Positions 1 to 9,954 of a DNA stretch of 41,161 nt are shown here, piece after piece. The translations under genes and the position numbers were made by a program. How positions within the stretch are numbered: the stretch's first letter is position 1; the number at the start of each line of letters is the position of its first letter. A model generated the notes under the pieces. It searched no databases. It had not been told where the DNA came from and saw nothing but the letters and a program-made list of their open reading frames with translations. This DNA comes from Conservatibacter flavescens (lineage in GTDB: Bacteria; Pseudomonadota; Gammaproteobacteria; Enterobacterales; Pasteurellaceae). Where the stretch lies: NCBI RefSeq assembly GCF_002795425.1, contig NZ_PHHA01000004.1, forward strand, positions 1 through 41,161. Direction: 5' to 3'.

Positions 1-20
1 TGACTGACTGACTGACTGAC
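1..20 (-). repeat. Tetranucleotide simple-sequence repeat, at least 5 units
   Basis: Five perfect copies of TGAC (GTCA on the minus strand) sit at the left edge and may continue beyond it. On the plus strand the repeat places TGA in all three frames, so it can only be coding on the minus strand, where it reads Ser-Gln-Ser-Val without stops. Tetranucleotide tracts just inside a start codon are the classic slipped-strand switch of Pasteurellaceae; AGTC tracts are known in modA-type methyltransferase genes of Haemophilus. Confidence 0.8.
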
Positions 21-36
21 ATGGCGCATGTTTCAT
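1..36 (-). CDS. Start of a putative phase-variable gene (partial, leaves window at left)
   Basis: Minus-strand ATG codons begin at 36, 29 and 22. They lie 7 bases apart and therefore fall in three different frames, immediately upstream of the GTCA repeat. All three frames stay open to the window edge. This is the arrangement of Haemophilus phase-variable genes, in which a change in repeat number selects which ATG is in frame with the body. No strong Shine-Dalgarno is visible, and the product cannot be named because only about 10 codons are present. A type III methyltransferase (Mod) is one candidate because its repeat has the same tetranucleotide, but that is only inference. Confidence 0.4.
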   Translation of the reverse strand, partial: MKHAPCQSVSQS

Positions 37-91
37 ATTTGTAAAATAAAAGTAATGTAAAATATGAGCGTATTTTGCCTATAAATACGGC

Positions 92-151
92 AGCCTGCAA
101 GTCATTCGTATAGGAAAATGACTTATCCGATCTGTAGGTTGGAGGCTTTTT
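92..151 (+). promoter_or_regulatory. Leader hairpin with alternative terminator-like pairing
   Basis: AGCCTGCA (92-99) can pair fully, allowing G-U, with TGTAGGTT (133-140), and the adjoining AGTCATT (100-106) pairs perfectly with AATGACT (117-123). Alternatively AGCCT (92-96) can pair with AGGCT (143-147), which runs into TTTTT. Two exclusive folds upstream of the lipoprotein gene resemble an attenuator or a small RNA. No family was recognised. Confidence 0.3.
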
Positions 152-218
152 ACAGAGCGTTTACGCTAGGCAACACTTTTTGGGATAGAATAGACAACAT
201 AATGTATAGGAGTGAAAT

Positions 219-518
219 ATGAAAAAGAGAATTTTTGTCAGTGTGCTAATGCCATTAGCCCTAGCCGCTTGTTCTAATACTGTGCAACAACCCACAGCGC
301 CATTAGATATGCGTAGTGTTGAGGCTTATAATCAAAAAGTCTACAGTGGTGATACTGTGCCGGCGCAACAAAAGAAATCACCCGTAGAGGTGGATACACC
401 GTTGAATGCCAGTGATAATGCGCCGAAAGGTGTAGTTGTTCAACCTTATGCGCGCCCGCGTGTGATTATTGCCCCTACGGTTGGTTATGGTTATCATCGC
501 CACCGTTATCATTGGTAA
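219..518 (+). CDS. Small lipoprotein, unknown function
   Basis: A 99-residue protein with a typical lipoprotein signal: Lys/Arg-rich start, hydrophobic core, and lipobox Leu-Ala-Ala-Cys with Cys18 as the predicted lipidated residue. The rest is short, polar and Pro/Gln-rich, and it ends in a His/Tyr/Arg-rich tail (Tyr-Gly-Tyr-His-Arg-His-Arg-Tyr-His-Trp), which could bind metal or simply be surface exposed. The ATG is preceded by AGGAG at 208-212. It stands alone on the plus strand between the repeat-bearing divergent gene and a convergent acyl-CoA synthetase gene. I do not recognise a functional family; probably a Pasteurellaceae-specific envelope lipoprotein. Confidence 0.8.
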   Translation: MKKRIFVSVLMPLALAACSNTVQQPTAPLDMRSVEAYNQKVYSGDTVPAQQKKSPVEVDTPLNASDNAPKGVVVQPYARPRVIIAPTVGYGYHRHRYHW

Positions 519-535
519 AAATGTTGCCATAATAG

Positions 536-544
536 ACCGCACTT
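536..544 (-). other. DNA uptake signal sequence (Hin type)
   Basis: Perfect ACCGCACTT between the lipoprotein gene and the convergent synthetase gene. One of 20 perfect cores seen in the window. Confidence 0.85.
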
Positions 545-552
545 TAGACGTT

Positions 553-570
553 GGGGCGTAGATACGCCCC
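553..570. terminator. Bidirectional hairpin between convergent genes
   Basis: GGGGCGTA (553-560) and TACGCCCC (563-570) form a near-perfect palindrome followed by a T/A-rich stretch. It lies exactly between the lipoprotein gene and the convergent synthetase gene. Its arms match those of the palindromes in the 35.7-36.05 kb repeat cluster, so it may be a dispersed repeat reused as a terminator. Confidence 0.55.
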
Positions 571-582
571 ATGTTGTTATAT

Positions 583-2364
583 TTAAGAATACATCGCATC
601 AATTTGGCGACGGTAACGCTGCATGATCACTTTACGACGTAGCTTTAAAGTTGGCGTAATTTCTTCCATTTTGACAGTAAAAGCATGAGGAAGTAGCGTA
701 AATTTTTTGATTTGTTCAAAACTCGCCAATTCTTGCTGCAAGTGATTAATACGTTTTTCAAAAAGTTTAATAATCTCTGAATGTTTTATTAGCTCGAGAC
801 GATCGTGATATTTAATATTGAGCTGTTTGGCGTATTCTTCGAGTGAAGCAAAACAAGGCACAATTAACGCCGAAACATATTTTTTGGCATCGGCTACGAT
901 AGCGATTTGTTCAATAAATTTATCTCTACCGATTTTGCCTTCAATATATTGCGGAGCAATATATTTCCCGTTAGACGTTTTCATTAGCTCTTTGATACGA
1001 TCGGTAATATGGAGATGACCTTGGGCATCTAATTCGCCGGCATCACCTGTTTTTAGGAAGCCATCTTGAGTGAAAGCTTGTGCCGTTTCTTCTGGTTTTT
1101 TGTAATAGCCACGCATAACCAGATTTCCACGTACTAAAATTTCATTATTTTCACCAATTTTCACTTCTACATTTGGCATGATAGTGCCGATAGAATTTAG
1201 GTTAAATCCTTTATCTTCCCAGCAAGAAACGGTTGCTGTGGTTTCAGTCATGCCGTAGCCAAGTTTAATATTGATGCCAATACTATGAAAGAATAATCCT
1301 ATACTCGGTTCTAATTTAGCACCACCACAAGGCATCATGCGAATACGTCCTCCGAGCAGATGACGTAATTTGGCCAATACGAGCTTATTGGCAAGGGCGT
1401 ATTGCTTACGTAATAACCAAGAGGGGCGAGGGGTATTGAAATGTTGTTCACCGACTTTTAATGCCCATTTAAATAGCTGGCGGCGGATTGGGGAAGCTTG
1501 ATTTACTTTATCCCAAATTGCATTGTAGATCTTTTCATAAAAACGCGGTACGGCACACATTAAGGTTGGACGAATTTCACTTAAAGCCTCGCGCACATGA
1601 TCGGTGCTTTCCAAGTAACAATTGATCGCGCCACGATGTAATACATAAGCGACCCATGCACGTTCAAAAATATGGGAGAATGGTAAAAAAGAGAGAGAAA
1701 TATCATTGTGATCAATAGGTTGTAAGGTTTGATCATGGGCTTTCAATTGATGAGCAAGATTGGCATAATCTAACATGACGCCTTTAGGTTCCCCGGTTGT
1801 GCCGGAAGTATAAATCAGCGTAAATAAATCGGTAAGTTGTTTTTGCTGTAAACGTTGTTCGAACTCGACTTGTTGCGTTGTTGAATCAACGGAAAGGAAA
1901 TCTTGCCAGTGGCAAGCTAACGGGTGTTCACCCAATTGGATAGAGGATTTCATCGCCACAATCTTTTCTAACTGCGGACATTGCTCAACGATAGTGATAA
2001 CTTGATCGTATTGTTCTTGATCACCCACAAATAAGATTTTAATATCAGCATCGTTTAGAATATAAGCAACTTGTTTGGCTGTATTGGTGGCATAAATTGG
2101 TACAGAGACAGCACGGATTTGTAAGGCGGCAATATCAGCAATAGTCCAACGTGGCATATTGTTGGCAAAAATCCCGATTTTTTCTTGCACTTGAATTGGG
2201 TGAGCCAGTAGGGCTGCAGAGAGTTGATCAAGTTGGGATTGAAAGTCAGACCATGTAATATCTTGCCAACTGCCATTTTCATGGTAGCGAAGTGCGGTGC
2301 GATTTGCCAGTTTTTTTGTTTGTTGACGAATGCGATTGATAAAATGAAAATCTAACTGACTCAT
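583..2364 (-). CDS. Long-chain acyl-CoA synthetase (AMP-forming)
   Basis: A 593-residue member of the adenylate-forming superfamily. It activates a fatty acid to acyl-AMP and then acyl-CoA. The P-loop [11 protein letters not shown] is at residues 185-195, the A5 motif GYGMTETT at 369-376, the Thr-Gly-Asp motif at 439-441, Asp455-Arg in the hinge, and a C-terminal Lys467 region typical of the catalytic lysine segment. The length fits the FadD15/FAA-like branch often annotated as long-chain-fatty-acid--CoA ligase in Haemophilus. The start is supported by AGAGGAACCT just upstream. It is monocistronic, convergent with the lipoprotein gene. The exact chain-length preference cannot be read from sequence. 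Confidence 0.9.
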   Translation of the reverse strand: MSQLDFHFINRIRQQTKKLANRTALRYHENGSWQDITWSDFQSQLDQLSAALLAHPIQVQEKIGIFANNMPRWTIADIAALQIRAVSVPIYATNTAKQVAYILNDADIKILFVGDQEQYDQVITIVEQCPQLEKIVAMKSSIQLGEHPLACHWQDFLSVDSTTQQVEFEQRLQQKQLTDLFTLIYTSGTTGEPKGVMLDYANLAHQLKAHDQTLQPIDHNDISLSFLPFSHIFERAWVAYVLHRGAINCYLESTDHVREALSEIRPTLMCAVPRFYEKIYNAIWDKVNQASPIRRQLFKWALKVGEQHFNTPRPSWLLRKQYALANKLVLAKLRHLLGGRIRMMPCGGAKLEPSIGLFFHSIGINIKLGYGMTETTATVSCWEDKGFNLNSIGTIMPNVEVKIGENNEILVRGNLVMRGYYKKPEETAQAFTQDGFLKTGDAGELDAQGHLHITDRIKELMKTSNGKYIAPQYIEGKIGRDKFIEQIAIVADAKKYVSALIVPCFASLEEYAKQLNIKYHDRLELIKHSEIIKLFEKRINHLQQELASFEQIKKFTLLPHAFTVKMEEITPTLKLRRKVIMQRYRRQIDAMYS

Positions 2365-2460
2365 TAGGTTCCTCTCACAAAAAACAATTAGCTTACAAGT
2401 GTACGCTAATATAATCTTTTCTAGTGAAAATTGCGAGATCTTTTTTCAGGCACAAATAGA

Positions 2461-2491
2461 AATATAGAACAGGATAGCCCTGTTCTATATT
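2461..2491. terminator. Rho-independent terminator, perfect 13-bp stem
   Basis: AATATAGAACAGG (2461-2473) pairs perfectly with CCTGTTCTATATT (2479-2491) around a 5-base loop. It lies downstream of the oxidoreductase gene (minus strand) and upstream of the synthetase gene; the minus-strand tail is T-rich. Confidence 0.75.
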
Positions 2492-2580
2492 GTTTGTTAA
2501 ATTCATGCCGATATCGTCAAACTCGGACTTGTATCAGTTTTGTTTCCTGAGTGTCGAAATGAATTTATGCTTCTTTTTCG

Positions 2581-3564
2581 TTAATCATGGGGAAAGGAAA
2601 TCCCTGCTTGAATTCTTGCTCGCTCTAAGGTATCGGCTACTGTTAAAGCAAGGTCTAAGAGTTGATGGCAGCGAGTATAATCTTGTTGTTCAATGATTTC
2701 TTGAAATACTTCGAACTCATAGACCATGCGATTATTTTGTCCATGATTTGACCATGTTTGACATTGTCCATCACGTGTAAGCACTAAAGTGCGGCATTCA
2801 TTTGGCGCATCTGCAATTTTGAGGGTGCCAAACGTGCCTTGAATGGTGAAATGGCTTTCACTATTCGTGTCTTTTGCTCCGATGCAAACGGCGATAAAAG
2901 TGGGGTAATGTAGGCACAATACGCCTGATGTATCAATGCCGTTATGCCCTTTACTATAATGGTAATAGACTTGTTCTGGGCGACCAAATAAAGCACAGAC
3001 ATTATAAACATTATATAAATTAATATCATACAGCGCACCGCCAGCAGCATGTGGATCAAAGGCGTAGTGAATATTGCCTTGTAGATAATCATTATAGCGG
3101 CTGGAAAACTGTGAATAGTTGGCTTGTAGAATTTTAATATCACCAATATGCGCTAATTCAGTGCGTAATTGCGCAAACATAGGGGTATGAATTGATGTGA
3201 TCGCTTCAAATAAAAAACGGTTTTGTTGTTTTGCTAGATTAACCAGTTTTTGTAATTGCGCATAATTGACAGTAAAGGGTTTTTCACAAATAACATCTTT
3301 GCCAGCAAGTAAAGCTTGTTCTGTATATGTCGCGTGTAGATGATTGGGAAGCGCAATATAAATTTGTTCTATATTGGGATCTTGTAGAAATTGGTTATAG
3401 TCAGTATAAACGCGCTCGATATTATAATCACGACTTAATTCTTCGCCTTTAGATAAACTTGTAGGTCGAACACAAATACCATTTATGCTGATATTAGGAA
3501 TTTGGGATAATGCATTAAGACAGGTATATACGATTTTGCCGGAGCCAACAATGCCTATTTTCAT
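2581..3564 (-). CDS. Gfo/Idh/MocA family NAD(P)-dependent oxidoreductase
   Basis: About 327 residues. The N-terminus MKIGIVGSGKI is a Rossmann dinucleotide-binding motif (Gly-x-Gly-x-x), followed near residues 90-100 by the family's CEKPFTVN motif (Glu-Lys-Pro), whose Lys is the conserved catalytic residue. The C-terminal half has the Gfo/Idh/MocA alpha/beta fold signature (HAAGGALYDI, with the conserved Asp and His). I chose the ATG at 3564 rather than the in-frame TTG directly before it. The substrate is unknown; the family includes sugar, inositol and dihydrodiol dehydrogenases. It is transcribed away from gapA after a strong terminator, so it has its own or a read-through promoter. Confidence 0.85.
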   Translation of the reverse strand: MKIGIVGSGKIVYTCLNALSQIPNISINGICVRPTSLSKGEELSRDYNIERVYTDYNQFLQDPNIEQIYIALPNHLHATYTEQALLAGKDVICEKPFTVNYAQLQKLVNLAKQQNRFLFEAITSIHTPMFAQLRTELAHIGDIKILQANYSQFSSRYNDYLQGNIHYAFDPHAAGGALYDINLYNVYNVCALFGRPEQVYYHYSKGHNGIDTSGVLCLHYPTFIAVCIGAKDTNSESHFTIQGTFGTLKIADAPNECRTLVLTRDGQCQTWSNHGQNNRMVYEFEVFQEIIEQQDYTRCHQLLDLALTVADTLERARIQAGISFPHD

Positions 3565-3590
3565 CAATAATCTCGCTTTGGGTAAAAATA

Positions 3591-3614
3591 AACCCCATCA
3601 AATTAGATGGGGTT
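3591..3614 (-). terminator. gapA terminator
   Basis: AACCCCATC (3591-3599) pairs perfectly with GATGGGGTT (3606-3614), loop AAATTA. On the minus strand it is followed by TATTTTTACC, 20 bases after the gapA stop. Confidence 0.85.
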
Positions 3615-3635
3615 AGGTATAAAATTAAATTTGGC

Positions 3636-4955
<1,320 letters not shown>

Positions 4956-5348
4956 ATGAAATCAAAATCAGAATTAACACCTTTGCAAGTTGAGATTTGT
5001 TTAAATCGTGGGACAGAACGTCCGTTTACAGGGAAATTACTTGGTCAAACTCATCAAGGCATTTATCGTTGTGTCGTTTGCCATGAAGCATTATTTCAGT
5101 CAGAGACCAAATTTGAATCTGGATGTGGCTGGCCGAGTTTTTTTGAGGCTATATCTAAAAGTGCGGTGCGTTATTTAGAAGATCATAGTCATGGTATGCA
5201 TCGAGTTGAGATTCGGTGTGGGCATTGCGATTCACATCTTGGGCATGTATTTAATGATGGACCGACGCCAACGGGGCTTCGTTATTGTGTAAACTCGGTG
5301 TCTATGTGTTTTGAAGATCAAGAAACAGGGGAAATGATTGAAGGATAA
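4956..5348 (+). CDS. msrB: Peptide methionine (R)-S-oxide reductase
   Basis: A 130-residue stand-alone MsrB that reduces methionine-R-sulfoxide in oxidised proteins. Zinc-binding CxxC pairs are at Cys39/Cys42 and Cys88/Cys91. The catalytic residue is Cys111 in RYCVNS (the selenocysteine position of animal enzymes), and Cys57 in CGWPS is a possible resolving cysteine. The ATG at 4956 is chosen because GAGGGAGG lies 7 bases upstream; the frame extends further back only to a TTG. It diverges from gapA and precedes the rpsU operon on the same strand. No MsrA domain is fused, unlike the MsrAB fusions of some relatives. Confidence 0.92.
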   Translation: MKSKSELTPLQVEICLNRGTERPFTGKLLGQTHQGIYRCVVCHEALFQSETKFESGCGWPSFFEAISKSAVRYLEDHSHGMHRVEIRCGHCDSHLGHVFNDGPTPTGLRYCVNSVSMCFEDQETGEMIEG

Positions 5349-5380
5349 TAGACTGATCACGAATAAATCTGATCTTTCCC

Positions 5381-5410
5381 TTTACTTTTGATGATGAAAT
5401 AGATTAAAAT
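5381..5410 (+). promoter_or_regulatory. Putative rpsU operon promoter
   Basis: TTTACT (5381-5386) and TAAAAT (5405-5410) are spaced by 18 bases, about 95 bases before rpsU. A plausible sigma-70 promoter; unproven. Confidence 0.4.
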
Positions 5411-5432
5411 TGCGACCTTTATTGAATAAAGT

Positions 5433-5456
5433 CACCCATCCCTTTCGATTTGGGTG
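5433..5456 (+). promoter_or_regulatory. Leader hairpin upstream of rpsU
   Basis: CACCCA (5433-5438) pairs with TGGGTG (5451-5456), without a T tail, between the putative promoter and the rpsU ribosome site. It may be a leader structure of the operon transcript; function unknown. Confidence 0.3.
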
Positions 5457-5505
5457 GCAACTTAAAATTATCAAATAGTTAAATTTCTATTGAGGTGAGT
5501 GGCTC

Positions 5506-5721
5506 ATGCCTGTAATTAAAGTCCGTGAAAACGAATCATTTGACGTTGCGTTACGTCGTTTTAAACGCTCTTGTGAAAAAGCTGGTATTTTAGCAGAAGT
5601 TCGTAGTCGTGAATTCTATGAAAAACCAACAACCATTCGCAAGCGTGAAAACGCATCACGTGCTAAACGTCATGCAAAACGCGTTGCTCGCGAAAACGCG
5701 CGTAACACTCGTTTATACTAA
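5506..5721 (+). CDS. rpsU: 30S ribosomal protein S21
   Basis: A 71-residue basic protein that matches S21 end to end ([10 protein letters not shown] start, Arg/Lys-rich C-terminus). S21 binds the 30S platform near the anti-Shine-Dalgarno region and helps initiation. The ribosome site TGAGGTGAG lies just before ATG. It is the first gene of the conserved macromolecular synthesis operon rpsU-dnaG-rpoD, which links translation, replication priming and transcription. A hairpin terminator follows and probably limits read-through into dnaG, as in E. coli. Confidence 0.97.
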   Translation: MPVIKVRENESFDVALRRFKRSCEKAGILAEVRSREFYEKPTTIRKRENASRAKRHAKRVARENARNTRLY

Positions 5722-5745
5722 TTAATTTTAATTTATTCGAGTTTA

Positions 5746-5777
5746 AAAACCGTGAAACCAATTGGAATCACGGTTTT
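5746..5777 (+). terminator. Attenuating terminator between rpsU and dnaG
   Basis: AAAACCGTGA (5746-5755) pairs perfectly with TCACGGTTTT (5768-5777), followed by GTTGTTTT. Position matches the known internal terminator of the E. coli operon that makes dnaG expression low relative to rpsU. Confidence 0.75.
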
Positions 5778-5884
5778 GTTGTTTTAATGCGTTTTCATTA
5801 AATTCAAATCAAAGCTATAATAGCGAGCCTAAATTCTTATTTTTATCGATAATAGATACTCTTTCTGTTGGTGAGGTTCGTTTC

Positions 5885-7663
5885 ATGAAAGGCCAAATCC
5901 CTCGTACATTTATTGACGAGTTGTTATCAAAAACGGATATTGTAGATGTTGTTAATACTCGCGTAAAACTTAAAAAAGCAGGGCGTGATTACCAAGCTTG
6001 TTGTCCTTTTCATCACGAAAAAACACCATCTTTTACTGTTAGTGAAAAGAAACAATTCTACCATTGCTTTGGCTGTGGTGCCCATGGTAATGCCATTACT
6101 TTTTTAATGGAATATGACAAACTTGATTTTGTGGAAGCCATTGAAGAGTTGGCTGGCTTTTTAGGATTAGAAGTGCCCTATGAAAAGCGAATGGGGCAAG
6201 ATAATACGCCACGAGTTAATTTTCAGACTAAACGTAACTTATATGAGTTGATGCAAGATATCGCACAATATTATCAACAGCAACTCAGTCAAGATATTAC
6301 CGCACAAGCATATTTACAGAAGCGGGGCGTTTCCCCAGCAGTCATTGAACGTTTTCAAATTGGTTTTGTGCCAAATTCAATGAATGCGGTTTTACGCAAG
6401 TTTGGCGCACAATCTCAAGAACAGAAACGTTTATTTGACGTCGGCATGTTGTCACGCAATGATCGCGGGAATGTTTATGATCGTTTTCGACATCGTATTA
6501 TGTTTCCTATCCGTGATCGACGTGGACGAACAGTGGCGTTTGGTGGTCGTGTATTAGGAGATGAAAAGCCTAAATATCTGAACTCTCCGGAGACCGCTAT
6601 TTACCATAAAGGTAATGAATTATATGGGCTATATGAGGCCCTGCAAACGAATGATCAACCTGAGTTTTTATTAGTGGTTGAAGGATATATGGATGTGGTG
6701 GCGCTTGCGCAGTTTGATATTCATTATGCGGTGGCCGCGTTGGGAACGGCGACCACGCCTGAACAAATCCAACTGATTTTCCGCGCCACTGAACAAGTCA
6801 TTTGTTGTTATGATGGGGATAGAGCTGGGCGAGATGCTGCTTGGCGAGCATTAAATAATGCATTGCCTCATTTACATGATGGTCGGCAACTTAAATTTGT
6901 ATTTTTGCCAGAGGGAGAAGATCCAGATTCTTTTGTTCGCCAGCATGGAAAACAGGCATTTGAAGAGCATTTACAGCAAGCATTGTCATTGAGTGATTTT
7001 TTATTTTCCCATCTGACGGCACAAGTTGATTTGTCTAATAAAGAAGGGAAAAGCAAATTGGCTGCATTGGCTGTACCGCTGATAACACAAATTCCGGGCG
7101 AAATGCTAAGGCTTTATTTGCGCAATATATTGGCACAAAAATTAGGCATTCTTGATGAGTCTCAGTTGGAACGCTGGATTCCCGCTCAACAAAACCATGC
7201 GGAAAGTGCGGTTAAAAATACGGGAAAAATTAAGCGAACACCTATGCGTGTACTCATTGCGTTGTTATTACAAAATCCATCGCTATCACAATTTGTTCCC
7301 GATGATTTTTTAGTGTTACAAGCATTGGAAGAACCTGGTTTTGAACTTTTTTCTGCATTAGTGGAACAGTGCAGAGCGCGTCCGGATAGTAAAGTCGGGC
7401 ATTTGTTGGAACATTGGCGTGATACTGAACATTTTAAACCCCTTGAAATTTTATCAAGTTGGAACCATTTAATAGAGGAAAGTCATATTGAAAAAACCTT
7501 TACTGATACCCTCGTGTTTTTATATGAGCAACTTGTGCAAAAACGCGTGGATTTCTTAATTGCAAAAGACAGAACCTCGAGTCTGACAGATGATGAAAAA
7601 CAAGCATTAGCAACTTTGTTGCAAACCATTAAAAATAAACCTGAAGATTTAAGTGCTAGTTAA
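5885..7663 (+). CDS. dnaG: DNA primase
   Basis: A 592-residue primase that makes RNA primers for replication. The N-terminal zinc finger uses Cys40, His43, Cys61 and Cys64. The TOPRIM catalytic core has the acidic Glu near residue 266 (VVEGYMDVV) and the Asp-Gly-Asp motif in CCYDGDRAG. The C-terminal third is the DnaB helicase-interacting domain. The ATG at 5885 gives the standard start [10 protein letters not shown] and has GTGAGG upstream; an in-frame extension to a TTG at 5762 would run through the terminator stem and is unlikely. Second gene of the rpsU-dnaG-rpoD operon. Confidence 0.96.
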   Translation: MKGQIPRTFIDELLSKTDIVDVVNTRVKLKKAGRDYQACCPFHHEKTPSFTVSEKKQFYHCFGCGAHGNAITFLMEYDKLDFVEAIEELAGFLGLEVPYEKRMGQDNTPRVNFQTKRNLYELMQDIAQYYQQQLSQDITAQAYLQKRGVSPAVIERFQIGFVPNSMNAVLRKFGAQSQEQKRLFDVGMLSRNDRGNVYDRFRHRIMFPIRDRRGRTVAFGGRVLGDEKPKYLNSPETAIYHKGNELYGLYEALQTNDQPEFLLVVEGYMDVVALAQFDIHYAVAALGTATTPEQIQLIFRATEQVICCYDGDRAGRDAAWRALNNALPHLHDGRQLKFVFLPEGEDPDSFVRQHGKQAFEEHLQQALSLSDFLFSHLTAQVDLSNKEGKSKLAALAVPLITQIPGEMLRLYLRNILAQKLGILDESQLERWIPAQQNHAESAVKNTGKIKRTPMRVLIALLLQNPSLSQFVPDDFLVLQALEEPGFELFSALVEQCRARPDSKVGHLLEHWRDTEHFKPLEILSSWNHLIEESHIEKTFTDTLVFLYEQLVQKRVDFLIAKDRTSSLTDDEKQALATLLQTIKNKPEDLSAS

Positions 7664-7677
7664 TATGGCACAACAGT

Positions 7678-7698
7678 GATAAGATAGCTTATCTTTTT
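7678..7698 (+). terminator. Weak terminator-like hairpin between dnaG and rpoD
   Basis: GATAAG (7678-7683) and CTTATC (7688-7693) form a 6-bp stem with an ATAG loop, followed by TTTTT. It could attenuate or mark the RNA processing point between dnaG and rpoD. Confidence 0.5.
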
Positions 7699-7725
7699 GT
7701 TAATCAACAAATGCGGATATCAAAT

Positions 7726-9594
7726 ATGGAGCAAAATCCACAATCTCAATTAAAATTGTTAATCGCCCAAGGTAAAGAACAAGGGTATTTAACCTATGCA
7801 GAAGTTAATGATGCGCTGCCTGAAGATTTGGTAGATACGGATCAAATTGATGATATTATCCAAATGATCAATGACATGGGGATCCAGGTGTTAGAAGTTG
7901 CGCCTGATGCAGATGATCTCATGTTAAATGAAGCAATTGCTGACGAAGATGTCGTTGAAGAGGCCACTCAGGTCCTGTCTAGCGTTGAAGCTGAATTGGG
8001 GCGGACAACCGATCCTGTTCGTATGTATATGCGTGAAATGGGGAGTGTTGAGCTTTTAACCCGTGAAGGTGAAATTGATATTGCTAAGCGTATAGAAGAG
8101 GGTATCAATGAAGTACAGTGCGCTGTGGCTGAATATCCTGAAGCCATTACTTACTTGTTAGAACAATATCAAGGTGTTGAAGAAGGGACAGTTCGTTTAG
8201 CGGATTTAATTACTGGCTTTGTTGATCCGAATGTGATTGAAGATACGGCTCTTGATGAATTAGATGAAACATTGTCTGACGAAGAGGAAGAGGGTGAGGT
8301 TGACTCGGCTGCCTTAGACGATGATGAAAATGAAGAAGATGATGAAGATACTAGCAGTAATGATGATGGCGATAGTGATAATAGTATCGATCCTGAGGTT
8401 GCGCGAGAGAAATTTACTGAATTAAAAGCGCAGTATGATCAAACTATGGCTGCCATTCAACAGCATGGCCGTACTCATAAAAAAACCAAAGAACAAATTC
8501 AATTATTATCCGATGTGTTCAAACAATTTCGTTTAGTGCCAAAGCAATTTGATACGTTGGTTATTTTCATGCGCAATATGATGAAAAGAGTGCGCGTGCA
8601 AGAACGCACAATTCAGCGCTATACAGTAGAATTTGCGAAAATACCAAAAGCGACATTTCAAAAGGCATTTATTGGACGGGAAACAACAGAAGAATGGCTA
8701 GAGAAATTAGCAAATGCGGGTAAACCATGGTCAGCAAAATTGGCAGATTATGATACTGAAATTCGCCAATCAGTGACACAATTGAGAATCATTGAAACGG
8801 AAACCAATCTGACGATCCAACAGATTCGTGATATTTGTGAGCGTATTTCGCAAGGGGAATTAAAAGCTCGTCGTGCGAAAAAAGAAATGGTTGAGGCAAA
8901 TTTACGTTTGGTGATTTCTATTGCGAAAAAATATACCAATCGTGGATTACAATTCTTGGATTTAATTCAAGAAGGTAATATTGGTTTAATGAAAGCAGTA
9001 GATAAGTTCGAATATCGTCGTGGATATAAGTTCTCAACTTATGCAACATGGTGGATTCGTCAAGCTATTACGCGTTCTATTGCGGATCAAGCTCGCACTA
9101 TTCGTATTCCTGTACATATGATCGAGACCATTAATAAACTGAATCGTATTTCGCGTCAAATGCTACAAGAAATGGGACGAGAGGCTTCACCAGAAGAGCT
9201 CGCAGAACGTATGGGAATGCCGGAAGATAAAATCCGTAAAGTGTTGAAAATTGCTAAAGAGCCTATTTCAATGGAAACACCTATTGGCGATGACGATGAT
9301 TCACATTTGGGGGATTTCATTGAAGATTCGACTTTAGAATTGCCATTGGATTCTGCGACTGCACAAAGTTTACGAGCTGCAACCCATGAAGTGTTAGAGG
9401 GATTAACACCGCGTGAAGCGAAAGTTCTACGTATGCGTTTTGGGATTGATATGAATACCGATCATACGTTAGAAGAAGTAGGAAAACAGTTTGATGTTAC
9501 TCGTGAGCGTATACGTCAGATTGAGGCAAAAGCATTACGCAAGTTGCGCCACCCAAGTCGCTCAGAAACGTTACGTAGTTTCCTAGACGAATAA
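7726..9594 (+). CDS. rpoD: RNA polymerase primary sigma factor (sigma-70)
   Basis: A 622-residue housekeeping sigma factor. Region 1.1 begins [12 protein letters not shown], which fixes the ATG at 7726 rather than the ATG 15 bases upstream. Residues of about 180-220 form a very acidic Asp/Glu/Ser-rich non-conserved insert. Region 2 ([18 protein letters not shown]... [13 protein letters not shown]) melts and reads the -10 element, and region 4 ([20 protein letters not shown]) is the -35 helix-turn-helix. Third gene of the operon. It ends at a strong terminator. A little longer than the 613 residues in E. coli because of the acidic insert. Confidence 0.97.
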   Translation: MEQNPQSQLKLLIAQGKEQGYLTYAEVNDALPEDLVDTDQIDDIIQMINDMGIQVLEVAPDADDLMLNEAIADEDVVEEATQVLSSVEAELGRTTDPVRMYMREMGSVELLTREGEIDIAKRIEEGINEVQCAVAEYPEAITYLLEQYQGVEEGTVRLADLITGFVDPNVIEDTALDELDETLSDEEEEGEVDSAALDDDENEEDDEDTSSNDDGDSDNSIDPEVAREKFTELKAQYDQTMAAIQQHGRTHKKTKEQIQLLSDVFKQFRLVPKQFDTLVIFMRNMMKRVRVQERTIQRYTVEFAKIPKATFQKAFIGRETTEEWLEKLANAGKPWSAKLADYDTEIRQSVTQLRIIETETNLTIQQIRDICERISQGELKARRAKKEMVEANLRLVISIAKKYTNRGLQFLDLIQEGNIGLMKAVDKFEYRRGYKFSTYATWWIRQAITRSIADQARTIRIPVHMIETINKLNRISRQMLQEMGREASPEELAERMGMPEDKIRKVLKIAKEPISMETPIGDDDDSHLGDFIEDSTLELPLDSATAQSLRAATHEVLEGLTPREAKVLRMRFGIDMNTDHTLEEVGKQFDVTRERIRQIEAKALRKLRHPSRSETLRSFLDE

Positions 9595-9607
9595 TGATAA
9601 CATCAAG

Positions 9608-9638
9608 GCCAAGAGTTTTTCTCTTGGCTTTTTTCTTT
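9608..9638 (+). terminator. rpoD operon terminator
   Basis: GCCAAGAG (9608-9615) pairs with CTCTTGGC (9621-9628), T5 loop, followed by TTTTTTCTTT. Textbook rho-independent terminator directly after rpoD. Confidence 0.92.
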
Positions 9639-9648
9639 AGGTTTAAAT

Positions 9649-9954
9649 ATGACGAAAGTATATGGTTTGACAATTGATGATGAAACTCGGTGTGTGCATT
9701 ATCATGGCGAAAAAGATATTATTGCGCTGCAATGTGCGCAATGTTTGCGTTTTTATCCTTGCTATCAATGCCATGATGAGTGTGAAGATCATCATTTCTT
9801 TCCACAAACTGACCGCACTTTTCATGCGGTATTATGTGGACATTGTCAAACAACCTTAAGTATTGAGGAATATTTACAAGCAAAAAAATGCCCACATTGT
9901 GGGCATGATTTTAATCCTAACTGTGCAAAGCACTACGATATCTATTTTGGTTAA
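9649..9954 (+). CDS. CHY-type zinc-finger protein
   Basis: A 101-residue Cys/His-rich protein. It begins with a Cys-x-His-Tyr motif (CVHYHGEKD, residues 15-23), then CAQCLRFYPCYQCHDECEDHHF, a CGHC pair and a terminal CPHCGHDFNPNC knuckle. These are the zinc-ligand pattern of the CHY zinc-finger family, small proteins seen in bacteria and fused to RING proteins in eukaryotes (related to Hot13). Function in bacteria is not established; zinc handling or redox is possible. It lies just after the rpoD terminator, and its TAA overlaps the stop codon of convergent bamC. A perfect uptake signal lies inside at 9812-9820. Confidence 0.8.
   Translation: MTKVYGLTIDDETRCVHYHGEKDIIALQCAQCLRFYPCYQCHDECEDHHFFPQTDRTFHAVLCGHCQTTLSIEEYLQAKKCPHCGHDFNPNCAKHYDIYFG

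Noticed and set aside
2490-2696. A 68-codon plus-strand frame
   Set aside because: Opposite to and overlapping the oxidoreductase gene end, with no ribosome site; a shadow frame.
5762-5884. N-terminal extension of dnaG from a TTG
   Set aside because: It runs through the terminator stem; the ATG at 5885 has a ribosome site and the standard primase start.
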